Shown here piece after piece: positions 5,401 to 10,315 of a stretch of DNA of 10,315 nucleotides. The position numbers were made by a program, and so were the translations under genes. The notes beneath the pieces were generated by a model. It saw only the letters and a list, made by a program, of their open reading frames with translations. It did no database searches and was not told where the DNA came from. Numbering within the stretch: the stretch's first letter is position 1; each line of letters opens with the position of its first letter. This stretch comes from an uncultured Ruminococcus sp. (lineage in GTDB: Bacteria > Bacillota > Clostridia > Oscillospirales > Acutalibacteraceae): assembly GCA_905234305.1 (NCBI GenBank), contig CAJOHT010000021.1, positions 1-10,315 of the forward strand. The letters are read 5' to 3'.

Positions 5401-6696
5401 TTATACGACCTTAACTTTAATTTTTAATGTTTTAACTCCGTTAATAGTTACCTTAAGTGTAGTTTTTCCTCTTTTTAAACCCTTGATTTTAAGTTTTTGC
5501 ATTTCGTTTTTTCCTGAAACAAATTTTGCAGTTTTTGTGTTCTTATACACATTGTTAATCGTAAACACCTTGCCGCCCAATTTTACTGTTTTGGTGCTGT
5601 TTTTCTTAATTGTCAGGCTTTTTACGTTCTTGCCCTTTGAATTAAGGAGCTGCGGATTGGTGTCGTTTACGAAGGTGCTTCTGTAGGTTATACCGTTTTT
5701 GAAAGTAGCGGTAAGCTTTACGGTACCCTTTTGAAGCATTGTAACCTTACCGTCCTTGGTTACCTTGATTTTCTTGGGATTGCCCGATTTCCAGTCCGAA
5801 AGCTTTTCTCCGCTTACTTTCAGCTCAAAGCAGGCTCCGCAATTAAAATAATATTTATTGTTGTCCTTAGGGAGATTTAAAATCTCGCGGAAGCCGTTAA
5901 GGCTTGCGTAATCGGAAACGAAATCCTGCTCGTACAAACCGCCCTCGTTAAGACGGGTGTTGAAGGTAAAGCTCTTGATTTTCTTATCGCCGCGCGCAAA
6001 CCCAAGTCTGCTTTTGTATACAAAAACCGAACCGTTACAGCTTATGCTTTTAAGAGATTCGCAGGCACCGAAGGCGTCTTCTTCAATTCTGTTTTTGAGA
6101 GTATCGGGAAGCTCAACGCTGTTTAATTTCGAGCAGCCGCAGAATGTACCCTCGGGAATACTTTTGAGCTCAGCCTTAATAACAGCTTTTTCGAGCTTAC
6201 GGCAACCGTAGAAAACGCTTTTTCCGATTTCACGGACGCTTTTCGGCAGCTCAATTGACTTAAGCTCCGTGCAGAATTCAAACGCCCTCTCCTTAATATA
6301 ATTTACGCTTTCGGGGATTTTGATTGTTTCGAGCTTTGAGCCTTTGACTTCGGTTTCGTCATCATCGTTGTTGTAACGAAACGTCTCGCCGATATAAGTA
6401 ACGTTGTCGGAGATGATGATGTTTTTTGACGGTACATCGTAGTCCCAGAACAGAAAATCGCCTAAAGTTCTGACCTCGTAACCGTCAATCTCAGACGGGA
6501 GAGTATAAGAGCCGTCGTTGTTCAGCATATCGTTTTTAAAATTATAGCCGTTGAACTTATCGAGCGAAATATACTTACCGCCGATTACGTGGTATTCAAA
6601 GAGCTTAGCGCTCCTTTCCGCGTGAGCGCATATCATGGTACTCGCCGCCAAAGCGAGCACGAGCGCGGTAGAAATTATTTTTCTAAAAGCCTTCAT
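5401..6696 (-). CDS. Secreted BspA-like leucine-rich-repeat protein with Ig-like domains
   Basis: A 431-residue exported protein. Residues 1-26 form a Sec signal peptide: MKAFRKII, then a hydrophobic ALVLALAAS core and a likely cleavage after AHA. Residues about 64-225 hold LRR_5 (BspA/TpLRR) repeats of roughly 23 residues, with the pattern L-x-x-I-x-(I/L)-P-x-S-(V/L)-x-x-I-x-x-x-x-F-x-x-C. The clearest units start at 122, 145, 168 and 191. After a linker, residues about 290-345 resemble a Big_2-type Ig-like domain (VTKDGKVTMLQKGTVKLTAT). Residues 355-431 look like a second, lysine-rich beta domain. No LPXTG, dockerin, SLH or lipobox motif is visible, so it may be released or held by charge. 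Family members are surface or adhesion proteins, but the ligand here is unknown. The start at 6696 has AAAGGAGG 7 bases upstream; the ATG at 6726 lacks one. It is monocistronic. Confidence 0.88.
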   Translation of the reverse strand: MKAFRKIISTALVLALAASTMICAHAERSAKLFEYHVIGGKYISLDKFNGYNFKNDMLNNDGSYTLPSEIDGYEVRTLGDFLFWDYDVPSKNIIISDNVTYIGETFRYNNDDDETEVKGSKLETIKIPESVNYIKERAFEFCTELKSIELPKSVREIGKSVFYGCRKLEKAVIKAELKSIPEGTFCGCSKLNSVELPDTLKNRIEEDAFGACESLKSISCNGSVFVYKSRLGFARGDKKIKSFTFNTRLNEGGLYEQDFVSDYASLNGFREILNLPKDNNKYYFNCGACFELKVSGEKLSDWKSGNPKKIKVTKDGKVTMLQKGTVKLTATFKNGITYRSTFVNDTNPQLLNSKGKNVKSLTIKKNSTKTVKLGGKVFTINNVYKNTKTAKFVSGKNEMQKLKIKGLKRGKTTLKVTINGVKTLKIKVKVV

Positions 6697-6936
6697 ATTT
6701 AATCCTCCTTTGTAAAAGCTTTTCACCTTAGTAGTGTGAAAGCAAAAAAGAAAAGTTTCAGTTTTTTCTTAAAAAAACACAACGCAATTTAGTTTCTCCG
6801 ATTTGCACAAATAATGAAAAACATATTTGTGCATTATTACATACAGAATTTTCAAGTAAAAAGATATTCTTTTAATTAAGAAAAAACTATAAAATCACAT
6901 AGTCAAATAACGCAAGTTATCGGATTATAAAGCGAC
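6697..6936 (-). promoter_or_regulatory. AT-rich upstream region of the LRR gene
   Basis: These 240 bases carry no gene and are much richer in A and T than their surroundings. They hold the ribosome binding site (6704-6711), a small hairpin TTTCAC-GTGAAA (6721-6741) and a 10+10 base inverted repeat (6804-6833). Promoter candidates on the minus strand are TTGCGT (6915-6910) with TATAGT (6891-6886) at an 18-base spacing, and an extended -10 TGTAATAAT near 6834-6842 with a poor -35. Neither is convincing. The long leader implied by the first would include the inverted repeat. Confidence 0.4.
6804..6833. repeat. Inverted repeat upstream of the LRR gene
   Basis: Arms TGCACAAATA and TATTTGTGCA match perfectly over 10 bases around a 10-base A-rich spacer. 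No U-run follows, so it is not a terminator. It directly follows a candidate extended -10 on the minus strand and could be a repressor operator or an mRNA hairpin. Confidence 0.6.
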
Positions 6937-6965
6937 AAAAAACCGGGCTCCCTTTTGGAAGCCCG
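6937..6965 (-). terminator. Rho-independent terminator of the malQ-glgP operon
   Basis: A 9-base-pair stem, CGGGCTTCC with GGGAGCCCG (one T-G pair), and an AAAA loop are followed on the minus strand by G and six T. It lies 47 bases after the glgP stop. A 10-base direct repeat, GATTATAAAG, occurs on both sides (6923-6932 and 6965-6974). Confidence 0.9.
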
Positions 6966-7012
6966 ATTATAAAGTATTATTATTTCATAGGAAGATTAAT
7001 CAAAACCCCGAA

Positions 7013-9385
7013 TTAGGATTTCTTCTTTCCTCTGTAATCTACATGCCAGAGATCCTTAGCGTACTCGAGGATAGCTCTGTCGGAACTGAATTTACCCGCG
7101 TTAGCAACGTTAAGCAGGCACTTTCTTCCGAATTCAACTCTCTTAGAGTAATCAGCGTTAGCCTTAATCTTAGCGTCAACATAGCTTCTTAAATCGTAAA
7201 GTACGAAGTAATGGTCGGGAGCATGCCAGCTTGCGCCGTCGAGAAGAGCCTTATGAAGCTCAGCGAAACTGCCTTCGCCCTGAGCGTTGCCGTCGCTTAC
7301 GGTACCGTCAACGAGAGTGTCAATAACCTTCTTGATCTCGGGATCGGAGTTGTAGATCGTACGTGAGGAATAAGTATCCTTGATTCCCTCGATCTCCTCA
7401 ACCTCAGCGCCGAAGATATACTCGTTCTCTTTACCTGCTTCCTGAGCGATTTCGATATTCGCGCCGTCCCAGGTTCCGAGAGTAACCGCGCCGTTGATCA
7501 TAAACTTCATATTACCTGTACCCGAAGCCTCTGTACCTGCGAGAGAGGTCTGCTCGGAGATATCCGCCGCCGTAACGATCTTCTCGGCATAGCTTACGTT
7601 GTAGTTGGAGCAGTATACTACCTGGAGTTTATCCTTGGTATCGGGGTCGTTGTTAACGAGGTTAGCGATTTCGTTGATGTATTTGATGATAGCCTTAGCT
7701 CTCGCGTAACCCGGAGCAGCCTTAGCGCCGAAGATAAAGCAGGTCGGATTCCAGTTCTTAAGCTCGCCGTTCTTTATCTTTAAGTAAATCATCATAATCG
7801 AGAAAGCGTTTATAAGCTGTCTCTTATACTCGTGCAGACGCTTAACCTGAACGTCAAAAATCATAGTCGGGTCAACGTCAACGCCGTCCATCTTCTTGAT
7901 ATAAGCCGCGAGTTCCTTCTTCTTCTTAGCCTTGATTTTGTTGAACTTCTTAACGGTATCGTCGTCGGTCATCTTGTTGAGCTTGGAGAGCTTGGATAAA
8001 TCCTTAAGCCAGCCGTCGCCTACGCGCTCGGTGATGAATTCGGCGAGTTCGGGGTTACAGAGACCGAGCCATCTTCTCTGAGTAATACCATTTGTCTTAT
8101 TCTGGAAGCGGTCGGGATATACCTGATACCATTCCTTAAGAACATCGTTTTTAAGAATCTCGGTATGAATCTGAGCAACGCCGTTTACATATGTGCTTAC
8201 GTATGTAGCAAGACGAGCCATATGAACGGTGTTATGGTCAACGATTCTCATATTAGCCTTCATCTCGTCGGAGATACCCATAGAGGTAAGCTCTTCCTGG
8301 AGCTTGTTGGCGATAAGGCAGATTATATGATAAATCTCGGGAACTACGTCCATCATAAGGTCAGCGTGCCATTTCTCAAGAGCCTCGCCGAGTACGGTAT
8401 GGTTGGTGTAAGAGCAGGTCTTACGCGCGATGTCAAACGCCTCGTCGAAGGATTTGCCGTCGTTCATAAGAAGTCTTACAAGCTCGGGGATAGCGGATAC
8501 AGGATGAGTATCGTTAAGCTGGAATACATAATCCTCGTGGAAGTGGCTGTAATCGTTGCCGTATTTAGCCTTATAATTCCTCATAATATCCTGGAGGGAA
8601 GCGGAGCAGAAGAAATACTGCTGCTTAAGTCTTAAAACCTTACCCTCGCGGGAATTGTCGTTAGGATAGAGAACGCGGGAGATATTCTCGGCGTCGTTCT
8701 TAGCCTGAACCGCGCTGTTATAATGAGAGTTGTTAAACTCGCTGAAATCAAAGTCCTCAACAGCCTCAGCCTGCCATAAACGGAGAGTGTTGATGTTCTT
8801 AGTACCGTAGCCGATAATAGCCATATCGTAAGGAACAGCCTTAACTGTCTGACCCTTAAACTCAACCTCAACAGCCTGATCTTCGCGGCGGATGCACCAC
8901 GGATCCTCGAACTTCTGCCAGTCATCAGCTGTTTCAACCTGATAACCGTTTTCGATAAGCTGTTTAAAAAGACCGTACTTATAGCGGATGCCGTATCCGT
9001 CAAGCGGAACCTCCTGAGTAGCGGCTGAGTCAAGATAGCATGCCGCGAGTCTTCCGAGACCGCCGTTACCTAAAGCGGCGTCGTCAATTTCCTCGAAAAC
9101 GTTGATGTCGATACCCTTTTTCTTAAGTAAAGCCTTAGTTTCGTCTAAGATACCTAAGCAGTAAAGGTTGTTGTACATCATACGTCCCATAAGGAACTCA
9201 GCGGAGAAATAGTAAGCTCTTCTTCCGCTTGCGTGTTTTTTCTTACTCTTAGCCCAGTTATCGGCGATTTCGGTCTGTACTACCTTACCGAGCGCGTTAT
9301 GCAGCTGAGCGGGAGTAAGATTTTCAGGCTTCTCACAGTAGAGAGCCTGTGAAGTAAGTTTGAGTTCGTCCATCAGATTACCCAT
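7013..9385 (-). CDS. glgP: Glycogen/maltodextrin phosphorylase
   Basis: A pyridoxal-phosphate enzyme (GT35) that cleaves terminal alpha-1,4 glucose units from glycogen or maltodextrins with phosphate, releasing glucose-1-phosphate in the cytoplasm. From the ATG at 9385 it has 790 residues, normal for bacterial forms. Diagnostic stretches are YYFSAEFLMGR (58-68) and ALGNGGLGRLAACYLDS (104-120). VKRLHEYKRQ precedes the C-terminal domain, and EASGTGNMKF holds Lys627, which forms the Schiff base with PLP. The regulatory phosphorylation segment of animal enzymes is absent. This start has GGAGG 6 bases upstream. An in-frame ATG 18 codons earlier lies inside malQ and is less likely. Only one base separates the malQ stop from this ATG, and the ribosome binding site is inside malQ, so the genes are translationally coupled. 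Whether glycogen or imported maltodextrin is the main substrate cannot be told from sequence. Confidence 0.97.
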   Translation of the reverse strand: MGNLMDELKLTSQALYCEKPENLTPAQLHNALGKVVQTEIADNWAKSKKKHASGRRAYYFSAEFLMGRMMYNNLYCLGILDETKALLKKKGIDINVFEEIDDAALGNGGLGRLAACYLDSAATQEVPLDGYGIRYKYGLFKQLIENGYQVETADDWQKFEDPWCIRREDQAVEVEFKGQTVKAVPYDMAIIGYGTKNINTLRLWQAEAVEDFDFSEFNNSHYNSAVQAKNDAENISRVLYPNDNSREGKVLRLKQQYFFCSASLQDIMRNYKAKYGNDYSHFHEDYVFQLNDTHPVSAIPELVRLLMNDGKSFDEAFDIARKTCSYTNHTVLGEALEKWHADLMMDVVPEIYHIICLIANKLQEELTSMGISDEMKANMRIVDHNTVHMARLATYVSTYVNGVAQIHTEILKNDVLKEWYQVYPDRFQNKTNGITQRRWLGLCNPELAEFITERVGDGWLKDLSKLSKLNKMTDDDTVKKFNKIKAKKKKELAAYIKKMDGVDVDPTMIFDVQVKRLHEYKRQLINAFSIMMIYLKIKNGELKNWNPTCFIFGAKAAPGYARAKAIIKYINEIANLVNNDPDTKDKLQVVYCSNYNVSYAEKIVTAADISEQTSLAGTEASGTGNMKFMINGAVTLGTWDGANIEIAQEAGKENEYIFGAEVEEIEGIKDTYSSRTIYNSDPEIKKVIDTLVDGTVSDGNAQGEGSFAELHKALLDGASWHAPDHYFVLYDLRSYVDAKIKANADYSKRVEFGRKCLLNVANAGKFSSDRAILEYAKDLWHVDYRGKKKS

Positions 9386-9386
9386 A

Positions 9387-10315
9387 TTAATCCTCCAATC
9401 GTCCGTATGTATCGGACATCCAATATAATCTTTCTGCAAGCTCGTCCGTGAGCGCGTCAGCGTCGATTCTCCATACCCAGTTACCGCCTAAGGTAGAGGG
9501 GATGTTCATTCTCGCTTCGGTTCCGAGTCCGAGTATATCCTGCATTTGTATTACCGCGTAATCAGCTTTACTTTCGTAAGCTGTACGGATTAAACACCAG
9601 TTGAATTCCTCGCCGATTCCGATATGGCAATATTTCATAGCTTGGTCGATTTCTTCCTTGTCAGCCGAGTAGAACCAGCCCATAATAGTATCGTTATCGT
9701 GCGTGCCTGTGTAAACAACACAGTTGCTGTTTTCAAAGTTGCCCGGGAGGAAGTCGTTCTCCTCGTCGCCGTCAAAAGCGAACTCGAGGACTTTCATTCC
9801 AGGATAACCGCTGTCCTTAAGAAGCTGTTCAACGCCCTCTGAGAGGTCGCCTAAATCCTCGGCTACGATCGGGATATCCCCGATAGCTTCCTTCATTTTA
9901 TTGAAGAAGTCCATTCCTGGACCGTCCATCCATTCGCCGTTGATAGCGTTTTCGGAGCCGAAGGGGATAGCGTAGTAGTCGTTAAACGCGCGGAAGTGGT
10001 CGATTCTAGTAATATCGTAAAGGTTAGCGGCTGCCGCTATACGGTTAAACCACCATACGTAATCGGTTTCTTTTAAGTAATCCCAGTCATAAAGCGGATT
10101 GCCCCAAAGCTGACCTGTTTCTGAGAAATAATCGGGGGGACATCCCGCTACGCATACAGGTTCGTTATTCTCGTCGAGCCAGAATACCTCGGGATTTGCC
10201 CAGGTATCGGCTGAGTCCATAGCAACGTAAATCGGCATATCGCCCAAAATCTGAATTCCGAGGTCGTTAACATACTCGCGGAACTCATACCACTGCTCAT
10301 AGAACTTGAACTGTA
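9387..10315 (-). CDS. malQ: 4-alpha-glucanotransferase (amylomaltase), start outside window
   Basis: A GH77 disproportionating enzyme that transfers alpha-1,4-glucan segments between maltodextrins, producing glucose and chains long enough for phosphorylase. The frame is open to the right edge, so 308 C-terminal residues of about 500 are visible. The TTG at 10247 is internal, because family sequence continues upstream as LGIQILGDMPIYVA. Catalytic residues are recognisable in order: the nucleophile Asp in RIDHFRA, the acid/base Glu in VAEDLG, and the transition-state Asp in THDNDT. CPPDYFSETGQLWGNPLY and the C-terminal ARMNIPSTLGGNWVWR are also typical of the family. It is the upstream partner of glgP, and together they mobilise glycogen or maltodextrin. 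The promoter and any sugar-responsive control lie outside the window. Confidence 0.96.
   Translation of the reverse strand, partial: QFKFYEQWYEFREYVNDLGIQILGDMPIYVAMDSADTWANPEVFWLDENNEPVCVAGCPPDYFSETGQLWGNPLYDWDYLKETDYVWWFNRIAAAANLYDITRIDHFRAFNDYYAIPFGSENAINGEWMDGPGMDFFNKMKEAIGDIPIVAEDLGDLSEGVEQLLKDSGYPGMKVLEFAFDGDEENDFLPGNFENSNCVVYTGTHDNDTIMGWFYSADKEEIDQAMKYCHIGIGEEFNWCLIRTAYESKADYAVIQMQDILGLGTEARMNIPSTLGGNWVWRIDADALTDELAERLYWMSDTYGRLED
9392..9396 (-). promoter_or_regulatory. Ribosome binding site of glgP inside malQ
   Basis: GGAGG on the minus strand lies within the last codons of malQ and 6 bases before the ATG at 9385. It decides the glgP start and indicates coupled translation of the two enzymes. 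Confidence 0.75.

Noticed and set aside
8165..8635. A 156-codon plus-strand frame within glgP
   Set aside because: Antisense to a highly conserved enzyme, with no start signal and no recognisable protein features.
10245..10247. TTG at 10247 as the start of malQ
   Set aside because: GH77 sequence continues upstream in frame to the window edge, so the TTG is an internal leucine codon.
1..10315. Mobile element, phage, CRISPR, toxin-antitoxin or defence system
   Set aside because: No transposase, integrase, repeat-spacer array, nuclease-helicase set or paired small genes can be seen. The genes are housekeeping, transport and surface functions.

Overview
The window looks like a chromosomal segment of a gut or rumen Firmicute, most likely an Oscillospiraceae/Ruminococcus-type Clostridium relative. 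This is inferred from gene content and style: a dehydrogenase-type diaminopimelate gene, strong GGAGG ribosome binding sites, a probable TTG start, a secreted BspA-like leucine-rich-repeat protein with Ig-like domains, and a glycogen-degrading gene pair. No rRNA, tRNA, CRISPR array, insertion sequence, integrase or phage gene is visible. Eight of the nine genes lie on the minus strand.

Layout from left to right. (1) 1-963, plus strand: the almost complete 3' part of meso-diaminopimelate dehydrogenase (ddh), ending at a perfect 26-base palindrome that it shares with the convergent operon. (2) 1052-2419, minus: a two-gene operon, endonuclease III (nth) followed by a HAD-family hydrolase, with a recognisable promoter upstream of nth. 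(3) 2542-5178, minus: a complete three-gene ABC exporter operon (ATPase, then two ABC-2 type permeases) of the COG4586/COG4587/COG3694 type, whose substrate is unknown. It has its own extended -10 promoter, a leader of about 105 bases rich in inverted repeats, and a rho-independent terminator right after the last stop codon. (4) 5401-6696, minus: a secreted LRR/Ig-like protein, preceded by an AT-rich regulatory region with a 10+10 base inverted repeat and followed by a strong terminator. (5) 7013-10315, minus: glycogen/maltodextrin phosphorylase (glgP) downstream of and tightly coupled to 4-alpha-glucanotransferase (malQ, cut by the window edge), ending at a terminator.

The genes fall into independent transcription units rather than one system. 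malQ and glgP work together: MalQ remodels short maltodextrins into chains long enough for GlgP, which releases glucose-1-phosphate. The ABC genes form one membrane complex. nth (DNA repair) and the HAD hydrolase are translationally coupled, but no shared pathway is evident. Ddh makes meso-diaminopimelate for peptidoglycan and lysine.

I found no convincing previously undescribed system. The most interesting unexplained part is the leader of the ABC operon (about 5179-5285), which can form several hairpins including two mutually exclusive ones. Next come the inverted repeat upstream of the LRR gene and the HAD protein that lacks the second catalytic aspartate of phosphatase-type members.
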